Assembly (NCBI RefSeq): GCF_019925205.1
Contig: NC_083562.1
Coordinates: 24,924,001-24,988,000, forward strand
Direction: 5' to 3'
Source: Metopolophium dirhodum
Taxonomy: Eukaryota; Arthropoda; Insecta; Hemiptera; Aphididae
DNA length: 64,000 bases
Below are positions 1-11,000 of this stretch, in pieces. The position numbers and the translations under genes were made by a program. Under the pieces are notes generated by a model, which saw only the letters and a list, made by a program, of their open reading frames with translations, had not been told where the DNA came from and ran no database searches. Every line of letters starts with the position of its first letter. Position 1 is the stretch's first letter.

Positions 1-656
1 AAAGAATAAATATTTTATTTTATTTAGAATACACCGGTTGTAGTGGAAAACTAGTGTAGCAGTAAAAGGGTTAAATAACATAAATTAGTGTAATGGCAAC
101 CCCATGATCCATGTTGTTGTAATTTCAAATATCTAGTTATTTATATTTTTAGTTTTAAGACCTAATTATTATTTTTTCCCTTAATATTATAATCTTAAAT
201 TACAAGATATAAATTTATAATTTATTTTAGTAATTATTTTAAGTGATGTGTTAGAAGTTATAAACATACTCAGTACAACATTCATCCAAAATGGCTATAT
301 TAGGGAAGGCCAAAATTATTATTAATAATGCCATTAAATCATTTCAAAATATGAGAACAGATAAAGCATTTTCAGAATTAAATTTTAATATGATAAAATA
401 CTTTACTAAAAAAATAAAATTTTTTTTCCTAAAAATGGTATTGTGAATATAATTATATAATCTAAATATTGGAAATATTAAATATAGGGGGTGGGGGGGG
501 GGGGGTGTAGCTATGTGAGAGATTTATAATTCTAGCACCCCCCCCCCCCCCCCCAAACATTGAACTATAGTTGGTTCACTGATTATCATCAACAGCAGCA
601 AACATGTTAATTAAAATGTATTTGTAAGTAAAATTATCAAATTAATTGTAACATAC
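1..656. other. Probable intron 3 of SDR39U1 copy A; G/C-run hairpin
   Basis: AT-rich sequence downstream of a good donor (GTATGT) of SDR39U1 copy A, read on the minus strand. I see no fourth exon here. The only structured part is a G-run/C-run inverted pair at 487..554, listed separately. Confidence 0.5.
487..554. repeat. Poly-G/poly-C inverted pair
   Basis: A nearly pure G run (487..505) and a nearly pure C run (537..554) flank a spacer of about 30 nt. The inner edges also pair: GGGTGTAG against CTAGCACCC. It could fold as a hairpin. G/C homopolymer runs recur near transposon ends in this window (29083, 42764, 44406, 44740), so this is probably the remains of one. Confidence 0.6.
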
Positions 657-2163
657 CCACTCCAGAAAACGATACAAATAATTTAGGCTTTTGTGTATTC
701 ATTTTATTGATTGCATCCACAAGGCATTGATTAGTCAATACTCTACTATCCCATACAGATTTTTTAAACTTGCTAGTCCATAATCGTGTAGGTTCAAGAA
801 TTGGTTCACCAGCCGCATTAATAACAGCTACTGTATCAAGTGGAATTTCATTTTTTCTTACTTGATCCTATAATAAATAAAATAAAAATCATAATTATTT
901 AAAAACTCCAGATTATTGTTTTTGATTTTATTTGGTGTTTACCCAGCTTATAACAGAATCAGATTTAGTAAACTCATTGTTTTTTCTAGATATGATAGTA
1001 ACATCATAATTTTGGTCCTTGAGATATTGTTTCAAATATTTTCCAACAAATCCTGTTCCACCTCCTGAAAAATAAATAAATAAATTATAAAAGCAATAAG
1101 AAGTAAAGCACCATTAATAGAATGTGGTGTTCATATGTATCTCTGTCTTACAAGTTACAAAGGTACAACACACCAAATATGCGTTCAGCAGAATTTGTTT
1201 TGTGTAATTAGTTATTACATAGTTTTAAATGTTTTAATATTACAGAAAATTTACAAATATGAGTATAATATGTTGTTTCTTTTTTATATTTAAATTTCTA
1301 AACAAGTTATGAGCTTTTTTAAATTATTATATTTTTACAATAACAATTTAAACTTGCTTTAAAATGAATACATAAACAAAAACAATCAAGAGACCCAGAT
1401 AATAATATTCTTTCCTAAATTTACTGTAATATTAAAAATAACAACAAAAAATTGAAAATGAATTCAAAAAATTTAGTAAGTTTGTAAGTTTTGACAAACA
1501 GACTTCATGTGTTAAAAAGTAATAAATTAATTATTATGATTGGTAAAAATGTTGTCTAAAACATTAATGTATTCATATAGCTAAACAAGGAAAAGTGTAC
1601 AGTTATTATACTTTGACAAAACAATAATTATATAAAATATTAATATTTTAACAGGGACAAATCTAAAACAATAACAAAAATTATGGGCGGAGACTGGAGA
1701 TGGATTGTTTTGTATGAATTCCTTTAAATATTTAGAGTGTACAGTTAAACATATTATTTTTATATTTACTATTATTTTAAATCATAGTCGCATGCTAAAT
1801 AAATAAATTTGACCACACCAACAATAACTAATATTTAAATAATTTAACGCTTAGCTGTGAAATTAACAAGTGTATTATTAGGAAAATTAAAGTGACGTAT
1901 AGGTGCTCGCTTTTTAAAACTGTTTCAATATTGCGTTCAAAACAATCATGAAACAATAAACATTTGCAACAATTGTCGTCATCAACCTCTTATTAACAAA
2001 TGCATAACTTAAATTTTAGATCGCACACTCGCACAATATAATAATTTACTTTTTTGACTTTGGTCATGACAAAAAATATAAATTAATGAAACAACATTAA
2101 TTACATACCGATTAACACTCTCCCTTTACTTGCCATCGAATAATTTCGGCTCATAGAAATCAT
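657..2163 (-). CDS. SDR39U1: SDR39U1-like epimerase family protein, copy A (partial, 3' end beyond window)
   Basis: An NAD(P)-binding short-chain dehydrogenase/epimerase-like protein of the SDR39U1 (YfcH/SulA-like) family; the substrate is unknown. Three exons can be read on the minus strand: 2163..2110 (start MISMSRNYSMASKG; other in-frame Met codons follow), 1064..943, and 867..657. Exon 2 begins inside the Rossmann motif GGGTGFVG, followed by a stretch ending in ISW. Exon 3 encodes VAVINAAGEPILEPTRLW and ends FVSFSGVG at a GTATGT donor. Splice phases are 1, 0, 1, the same as in copy B at 4211..6184, so the two are tandem duplicates. The missing part (expected to begin YYPS or YPSD) is not visible in 1..656. 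It either lies beyond the left edge or is lost. The first intron (about 1 kb) is far longer than in copy B. Family assignment is confident; whether this copy is complete cannot be judged. Confidence 0.82.
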
Positions 2164-2640
2164 GATCAGCGAGTCGTGTTCACGAGTGAATAATAATCGT
2201 TATTTTATACTTAAAGTAATACTAAAAAGTTTTAAAAGTCAGTGGCAAAAACAAGATTGCAAATCGTCTTTGAACTTCGTACAACCATATAATAATTGTA
2301 ATTACTATTTTTTATATAAATATCATAAGTCAATGTATACTCATTACTCTTTATTACTATAGTTGGTGCATAAGAGATAATTACATTTTAAAAACTCAAA
2401 ATTCTAACATCAATAAAAAGATGAAATACTTTTATAATTTTATATTATCTATAATGGATCATGGATATCAGGATATCCTCATAGAGACTTAGACAGCTGA
2501 TAAAATATCTAAAATTGTGAACATAATTCAAACGACCGGTATGTACACAGTGCTGCCAACTTACCCTGACCACCATGATGTTCGGGAAAAATGTGTGCGT
2601 CTCACGTTCGAAATGATACTTTTCTTTTTTCCTTCCAGGT
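2164..2640. promoter_or_regulatory. Divergent upstream region of SDR39U1 copy A and RpL41
   Basis: The start codon of SDR39U1 copy A (minus, 2163) and the probable 5' UTR exon of RpL41 (plus, ending at 2812) face away from each other, so their promoters should lie in or near this stretch. No TATA box or other core element can be assigned with confidence. Short ORFs here look accidental. Confidence 0.4.
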
Positions 2641-2812
2641 CCACGTTTCGTTATGTTATAACCTTAAATCATATACTATCATGTTGGTAGCACTGCGTCC
2701 GCGAGACATTTTTCGGGCTCGTTCCACGGCGTCATCGTCACATCTTTCACAAACAAATTTGTTCCTGAATCAAGCAGAACTCGCCGTTCCGCTCCGAATT
2801 TTCTCGTCTTTG

Positions 2813-3051
2813 GTAAGTATCTAGATGTTTTGATGTTTTATTTTGTAATATTCCCAACTTTATTTTCCATTAACGTTAACCATTGCTCGTGTAATATATT
2901 TATTATAATTCATTTTACCCATTTCTCTTAAGCAACTTAATTTTTTTCGATAATTGGTTATTATGTAGGTTATTACTTACTACATGTAGGCCTTCACACG
3001 TGTTAGTGTACTTCGATTCTCTCTTAATGTCTCGCTTTTTTTTGTTTATAG
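2813..3051 (+). other. 5' UTR intron of RpL41
   Basis: Donor GTAAGT at 2813, acceptor ending TTTGTTTATAG at 3051. It separates a short non-coding exon from the exon holding the whole RpL41 reading frame. I checked it for C/D-box snoRNA motifs and saw none. Confidence 0.75.
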
Positions 3052-3070
3052 ATTTGTCGTTAGCCCGACT

Positions 3071-3148
3071 ATGAGGGCTAAGTGGCGTAAGAAGCGTATG
3101 CGTAGGTTGAAGCGCAAGAGGAGGAAGATGCGTGCAAGGTCCAAGTAA
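3071..3148 (+). CDS. RpL41: Ribosomal protein eL41 (25 aa)
   Basis: Encodes the 25-residue, almost entirely basic ribosomal protein eL41 of the large subunit: MRAKWRKKRMRRLKRKRR followed by KMRARSK and TAA. This matches the near-invariant eukaryotic eL41 in length and sequence. It sits at the intersubunit bridge of the cytosolic ribosome. The CDS lies wholly in one exon that begins at 3052 after a TTTATAG acceptor. The upstream non-coding exon ends at 2812 with a GTAAGT donor and contains pyrimidine-rich stretches, as expected for a translationally controlled ribosomal-protein mRNA. An AATAAA polyadenylation signal is at 3236..3241. It lies between the two SDR39U1 paralogs on the opposite strand. 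A 78-nt ORF is below normal ORF-calling cutoffs and is easily missed. Confidence 0.97.
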   Translation: MRAKWRKKRMRRLKRKRRKMRARSK

Positions 3149-3241
3149 ACCTCGTGGCCTGCTCCCGGACATATTGACATGTTTTGGTAAACATTAAACG
3201 ATATTGTAACTTTTATATTGAATCATCTAAACAGTAATAAA

Positions 3242-4210
3242 CACTTTCTGTTCAACGTATAAACCAATTGTTTTTTTTTCTAATTATTTCCATCTTCAAC
3301 ATATAAATAAACATTTTTAGGTTAGGTAGCCTGGTGGCTGGTGTACATAAGTTATAATAATAATTAATAATCGAATAAAATGTTATCATCATGAAAAGTC
3401 GGCTTTGTGTAGGGTTATTAGATAAGTTTAAAGTAAAGTTTTTTAATTGAATTTACAATATTTTGTTAACAATACATGAATTTTTCACTGTACCTATGAT
3501 CTTTGCCGATTTTTCATGAAATTCTTAACTAATTTGGTATCACCAAATTTTGATCCAATTACATACATTTAATATAACATTGAGGTCATTATATAGTATC
3601 TGAGACTAAAACAGAAAAATAAAAAAATGTGAGGTTATTAATTATAGTTAAAAAAGTATAAATTACGGAGATTGGAGACTGTTCAATGTGTTTTTAAAAC
3701 TAAATTTCTACTAGTTTTATGTGTGATGAATTATAACACATGGCAATTTTTAAATTAACCATCTATATCATTAGGCAAATGTTGTGTTATAGTGCTGGAT
3801 TTATTTGATTTGTTAATTTCTGTCATATTATCTTCAATTTGCCCCATTTTACTTGAAAAAAAGTGTTTTATGGTATATTTGAAGAAAAGTAGTATGAAAG
3901 GCTTAATATACCCGTCTGGTATTAAGCTCTCTTTTATTCATCTAGTGAAATTATCCAATAAAAAATATTTGATTTGTTGCTTACCAAACAACTCCAATGA
4001 TGTATATTGTGTTATATCTACAATTTAAATACTAAGTTACTACTACCATCAAATTCTAATAAAATAGTGAAGACGAATCGTTTTTTATTGATATATTATA
4101 TTAATGGACTACAGAATTTCGAAAAATGTTCACTTGAGTTTTTATATTAGATTATGATCCTGTTAAGCACGACATGGTAAGTACTTTTTTAATATTATAT
4201 TCTTTTTGTT
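3242..4210. other. Intergenic, no gene recognised
   Basis: AT-rich sequence between the RpL41 polyadenylation signal and the convergent 3' end of SDR39U1 copy B. The small ORF around 3792..4028 has no recognisable domain and no splice context; I do not call it a gene. Confidence 0.5.
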
Positions 4211-6184
4211 TCATTGCCCTAATAAATTTTTTATAGCATCTGTGATTTCACAATATTGAAATTTAAATCCGCATTTTAAAGTTCTTGTTGGTAATACTTT
4301 TCTTCCTTCCAAAATTAATTTTGTTCTTTCTTCTCCAAACGCTGTCTTTAAGAACATTCTTGGTATATTTAACATCGCTGGTGACTTTTTTAACATATGT
4401 GTGTAAATAGTAGTTATTTCTCCATTAGTTGCACCCTAGAATAGGTCAAATAGATAAATAGATTTAATTAATCCAATTACAACCGACCTAATTCATCTTG
4501 GCACTGCAATTTTTAACATAAATATCCTCCAAATTTGATGATTGGAACATTTCTTTATTAGAAGTGTTTTTTCAGATACAAAAAAACCCATTGTTAAAAA
4601 TGTTGGATATTATTCATTAGGTAATCCGCTCAGAATTTAAGATTTTAATCACAGAAAAAGTTAGTATTCCTATTTAAATTATTCAGTACATCCTGTACCT
4701 CCAAGGGGCCTACTATCTATGGTTACACTTCTATTATGCTGAATTGGCTTAAAACCGATTTTATAACCGTGCAAATTTGAACAATTAAACTTCGGTTAAT
4801 TTAAATCGGAGATGGTACAACTTGGCCTTAGTGCCTAAGTTTTTGGATCAATATTTTTTTGAAATTTTGAAGGTTGTTACAAGTTAGATGAATGGACTGG
4901 TTTTCCTAATTTGTTTTCATTGTCTCTTATGTTAAGAAAAAATTGGGAAACTGGTACTTTTGTCCATCTGGATTTTTATTGACTTAAATTATCATTGGTA
5001 CAAATATTTAATTCTATAATTGATGAAAGGTTAGTATAATTTATGTGTCAACTTAATAAATTATGTTAATTACCTGTGGTGATACTCCGTTCAATATTCC
5101 ACTTATTTCTTTATTCTCTATTGAAAATAGTATAAGATTCAATAAGTCACAGATGTGTATCCAAGGCTGTTGCTGACATCCGTCTCCTATCTGAGTCCCT
5201 AAACCTATAGCAGTGGGATATTTCAAACATTTGAGAAATCCACCATTGTCTCCAAGTACGGTTCCTAATTAATACAAAATTATAGTAAATAAATTCAATT
5301 GATTTAAACTAACATGATACTAATACTAAGTAGTATTTATTATCAATGATGATACTATGCATTTTATATTGAATTTTAATATAAATACTTAAATAGTTAC
5401 TCCACATCATATTACAATTGCATAAATGCATAACATACCTGTTCTAATTGATACCTTACGAAAGGGGAAATACTTAGAAGCTTGCTCCCAATCTGTTCCT
5501 AATCTAGTGAAGAAATTACAGTCTACCATCTGGTCTGTAGGAATAAATTGTTCAGTGTGAACTCCTCCATCTGATGGATATATATCTATTGTTTGCAAAT
5601 TTTAATTTTAATTATCTTAGTTAATAGTGAACATCTTCAGACCACTGTACCAGTATTAGTGATTGTTATAAACACATTAGGTTTGCATTTGGCTGAATTT
5701 ATGATATCGGTAAGTAGCGCAGTAGAACCAACTCTACTAATCCAGATTTTTTTTTTAAAGTTATTTCCAAAACCTTTGAAAGGAACCATTATGGGCTCAC
5801 CAGTCAAGTTGACCACAGCTGTTACATCATTGGAAACACCATGGATTATTAAATCGGCCTACACAATACACTTAATTGAAAAATATAGTTTGAAACTAGG
5901 AAATATTATAATATTACCCAATTTATGATATGTTTCTCTCCAGTCTTAACTCTAGATATTATTGTTACTTTGTAGTTTTCTCTCAACAGAAATTCTTTCA
6001 AGTTTCTGCCAATAAATCCAGTTCCTCCGCCTATACATTAATTTAAAAACGTTATTATAATAGAATAGAAGTTTTTCACAAATATTTTACCGATTAGCAC
6101 ATGACCCTTGGTACTTAACAATGCTGTTTGTAGAAATCTAAACGATGTTTTAAGTAATGCAACATTTGCTAATGGGTTTTTCAT
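4211..6184 (-). CDS. SDR39U1: SDR39U1-like epimerase family protein, copy B (complete, 325 aa)
   Basis: A complete second copy of the SDR39U1-type short-chain dehydrogenase. Six exons on the minus strand: 6184..6091, 6030..5918, 5858..5651, 5585..5439, 5264..5074, 4435..4211. They sum to 978 nt and all phases agree. The N-terminus (MKNPLANVALLK...) is basic and hydrophobic with no early acidic residues, so a mitochondrial leader is possible. VLIGGGTGFIG (about residues 28-38) is the nucleotide-binding loop, then VVNLTGEPIM, then RTGTVLGDNGG, PWIHICDLLNLI and GILNGVSPQGATNGE. The C-terminus, with a long helix and LILEGRKVLPTRTL, is the DUF1731-type tail of this family. In the stretch after VVNLTGEP the copy is divergent (MVPFKGFGNNFKKK). 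Intron positions match copy A, so this is a tandem duplication. Catalytic activity is not established for the family. Confidence 0.9.
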
Positions 6185-8045
6185 TTTATTTTTAACTATT
6201 ATTTAACAGGTAAAAAAAATAATATACCTCATTTAATTGAGGTGAAAATGTTAAATTATTTCAAAACTAAAAGTAATTGCTGTTTTAGTGTTAAAATTAA
6301 GTGATAAATGGTTTAATTAATGCAGTCAAACTAAGGAGAATGTGCCATAGAATACATTAAATTTAATCCAAGTTAATACTATCATTGATTTTATTATCAA
6401 AATATTAATAAAAATCAATGATACAATAAATAAGATTATTTTTCACAATTAAATTGAAATAAAGTTGTATACTCTGACAGAGTACATGGGGCACGCATAT
6501 AAGTTATATTTTAATCAGTAAGTATACCTAAGTGATGAGAGATGGACTTTTAGAGGATTTTTAGGTACAACAAAAATAAAAATATACATTAAGAATGAAT
6601 GGAAACAAGTTTTTAATATTCATATTATATTAATATATTCTAATTCCATAATAATCACAACCAGTTAAATTTCGTTTAAACATAATCAATATTCGTAGCT
6701 TGCATCAAACATAATGTTATGAGTTCACAATGCTCACTTCAATAAAAAAAAAATATGTTATATTATTATTGAAAATAGTTACTATAGTAATAATACAAAA
6801 CATAAACAATGCGACTAATAAATATAAAGAAAACATTTGAATATGGAACAGTATTTATTACCGTTACAGTAGTTTAATATTTGCCAGTTATTTTAAACTA
6901 ATATTCATTGAATTAAAAACAAAATTTAAATCAATATAATATGGTAGTGTAACAAAAAAAGTTATAACCTTCGATTGTCAACTTTAATGTATTTCAAATT
7001 TCTAAAATATATATAGTAAATATATTGCACACTTATACTTTGTTTAGTGTTTATAATAACATATTATAGTTTTTGGTATACAAAATTAATATGTTAAACA
7101 ATAATTAACTTATCTATATATTATATATAATTATTAATGTATATATAATAAATATGGCACTATTTTTCTAACATTTATGCCCATGGTAAAAAGAAAATGT
7201 ATTTTATTGTTGTTAGTATTGATGGTATTCTGCTTAGAGAACGGTTATCATGATATAATATTTATGTTCACCGTTAAGTATTTTAATTCACAACCAATAA
7301 ACAGAAATAAAAGTGTTTTGTGAAAAACAATAAAATACATTGATATTATATAGTAAATATTATCTACTTATGTAAAATTCAACTATAGAGATATTATTTA
7401 TTAAATATTTTAATTTTAAACATTAATCAAAAAGAAATAATAATAATTAAACAACAATTTACATAAAATAATATATAAAACAAATTGATTTCTTTGTGAC
7501 CTTTATTGAGGGTAAAATTGACTAGTCTGATTTCTTTAATTATCTAGTAAAATCTTATTGTTTCTCCTTTCAACCAATATATTCAATATATTACACAATC
7601 AAAAATAATAACAATTTGGTATTGACTAAAAACTTAAAAACAAAAAACAAATAGTTCAATGTGCGTCTTAATAATTGTACTGCACATTTAAGCAAGTCTC
7701 ATGTATAAAAATATATGCATGTAAAAATTAACTTTGGTTAAAAATTAACATATTTAATTTTCTTAAAGAAAAAATATTTCTAAACTAAAACAAGTTAATA
7801 ATTATAATAGAAAATATATTTAGTCAGTAATAGATTAGTTTTCAGGGAATATTGTGTTGCAAGTCAAAATTAAATAAAAATCACTGTTATCATATGATGT
7901 GATATCAGCAATAGGAGCAGTACAAATTATGAAATAATATTCTTGTGGAAATTCAATGGTAAAAAGTAATAAATTAAAATATTGTTTGACATAATACACC
8001 TAGACTAAATAATAATACATTTGTTGTGCGGTGCTTGAGATGGGA
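6185..8045. other. Intergenic, AT-rich, nothing recognised
   Basis: About 1.9 kb of very AT-rich DNA between the start of SDR39U1 copy B and the 3' end of SNRK. I see no ORF with a domain, no tRNA and no clear transposon ends. The part near 6185 presumably holds the SDR39U1-B promoter. Confidence 0.45.
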
Positions 8046-11000
8046 TCAACACCTGTCCGCGCTCACTTCTCTTATAGCAATTTTGGAGTTAGCCATTTCT
8101 GAACATGATTTTGCCTTATACAAACGGTTATCGGTGTTTTTCTTGCTAAACAGAATTTGCGTACACAGTTTTTTTTGTAAATTCAAATACTTACTAAACA
8201 AAGAGATGCGTTTGGACGTCTGGTGTTTTTTATACTGGGGTAAAGTTGATATGGTTGCAGGGTTTTTATCAGCAGTGGTATTGTTTACAGACAACTAAAA
8301 TAAATACAATACATGTAAACAATTTGACTCAAAATTCCTCAGAGCAAATATTAACTAATTAATTTTCTCACCTGACAGCTTTTGTTGATGAATTCAAAAT
8401 TGTCGCAGTTAGCAGTTGAACTGGGAGTGTTTACTTCAGATTCTTGGACTTCAGTGATACGATTCAAACTTTGACTCTCTCTTAATCTAGTTTCAGCTGA
8501 TCTACCCCTTCGACTTCTGACATTCGCGCTAATGCATCGTCGTCTGCCTGCAGTACTTCCACTTGGTCTTTCTGTTTTATTTTCGCTATTCTCATCTCTT
8601 TTTTGGATATCAGTGTCATGTTCTTGTGATGGCTCTGTCCCTTGCCCACCAGAATTTCCCATTCCATCGTTATCAGGATCCTTATCATTACCTTTAAACG
8701 AAGCTAGTGACCTACTACTGCCTCGCTTTTTACGGCCATCAGTATCATCATCACTAGTTTCGGAGCTGCTACAGGATGCTGTACGATTTTTATGCATTTT
8801 GCTTCGTCTTTGTTCATATGTTATATAATTGCCAATTCTATTTTGCTTATCATCGAGAAGTAGCTGTGGTGAACTGTGAGAAGACACAAAGGGTGGTGGG
8901 ATTTTGTTAGATGCAACAGAAACAGATGTTGGATTTGTTTCATGTATTTCAGTGATCGAAAGTTTTTTTGTTTGTAGTTCAGAAGCTATTGTATTCAATT
9001 TTCCTTCCGACCGAGAACCCCTTCGATTTAACGAAGTGTTATCATCATCCTCTTCCTCGTCTTCCTTTTCATCTTCTTCTTCAACTACAACACTACACTT
9101 CCGTGTTCTCTGTAAAATCAACAACCAATCTATTAAAAATAGTTCATAATCAGATGAATTAGTCTTATTACTTTAGGACGATCAGAATGCAATGATACTA
9201 ATGTAGCAGATTTAGGTGCAACATTGACAACCACCGAATCATTTTTTTTATTGGAATTATCATCTACTTTTAACTGAGAAACATTAATATCACTGGAAAA
9301 ATAAAAAAAAAAATTAAAAACAAATGAGAAAAATATTAAGAAAATATAAAACATCTACTTTTTACTAGTTTGATATTTTTTTGGTGTTGCCGACTTCAAT
9401 TTTCTTTCTGCAAGTAAATAATAAGTAGCCGTAATATGATTATACTCGTTTTTATCTAGAGCACTGAAATAATAATAAAAATATTAATTCTAGATTAAAT
9501 ATATTTGAATATAATGATAAAAAAAAAATTATAGGGTGCCAGCTTACTCTACAATTTGTTCTTTAGTTGCAATTTTTCCACTAATCATTTTTTGAACAAT
9601 TAATGCATGGTCGTCTTCGTTAATTAATTGTTTAGACACCAACGGACTCTCATCATCATTTATCACTTTGACATCTTTCAACCAAACATCTGCAGCGATC
9701 TCATCAAGATTAGCTCGTTTCTCAGGATTTCGCACAAGCATGCGACCAATGAGTGTTTTACATTCTTCAGACACGTGACTGGACACTTTGTACTTACAGT
9801 CCATAATCATTGTTAAAGTTTCACTGTCGTTAGCTGAATGAAATGGTGCTTCACCACATACCAACATGTACAAAATTACACCCAACGACCAAATATCTAC
9901 AACACAATATATTATGTAAAAAATATTAATATTAATTGTATAACTTAAAGTTAGAGAATGGATTTTTATCAGTAATCTTTATGGATCATAATAGTTTGAA
10001 ACTTCTTAAAGATTTTTTTTTTATATTGCAGCATATTTAATGGTTATTTCATATTAAAGCGAAAATTAAAAAAAACTTTTAATAATCTTTAGTCAAGTAG
10101 AAAATTCAAAAATTTTATTTTGTAGTTACTAAATAGTAATTTAAATAAAGATAAGTTTACTAGGCAGATATCTAATTATAAGTTGTTTAACTTATTTTAA
10201 ATTATTTTAATTCCACCTCAATTTATAAACTAATAATAATTAAAATTGTGCACTTTTTTACTTTATTATTCAATAAAAGTATTTTTTCTTAGATATTTGT
10301 TGTATATTTTCAAGATTTTGACTGAATATTATGTGTCATATTTTTATACTTTAATGCATACAAATCTGTACTCTACTTATAGTATTGATTGAGTATCATA
10401 ATGATAGTCAATTAACATATTATCCACAATTATTATATTTGATAGAACAAATAACAGAGTACATCATTATACATTTCTAAATAGGTATCTTATGTATCTA
10501 CAGTGATTTGATTAAATAAAATAAAAATATATCATATCAGAGATTGTAAAAGTAAAAATAAATAAATCAAATATTCAGATACATACTGAAACATTAATAA
10601 TGCTTTAATTGTACATAGACTTAAAAAAATTAAAGTAAATATATGCAAAATGCCTGGACAAGAATGTTAATAAAATAAATATTGACTATTTTTAATTAGT
10701 AATACTATTATAAAATTATAAACTTAATATTTTTAACATTTAAAGTTCTGGCTGAACAATGCAAACATTTTATAATACCTGTACCAATATTAAAACCCAT
10801 GACAATGTTGTTTCTACTGCTTTGTCCCGACCTAACAACAAAACTTGCCACCTATTACTATAAAAAGTTTAAATACCATGTTGATCATTAAAGCAATACT
10901 GAGAGTTATGAACATATGTGTGAGTACATTCCATGCTACAAAACACGTTGTTTTGTTATTACAGATACTAATAACTAGTTAATTAATTAATATTTTTTTA

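Noticed and set aside
5593..5928. 111-codon plus-strand ORF
   Set aside because: It is antisense to exon 3 of SDR39U1 copy B, whose splice phases and family match are clear.
8532..9162. Several plus-strand ORFs opposite the SNRK tail
   Set aside because: Serine/leucine-rich shadows of the acidic, serine-rich SNRK coding exon.
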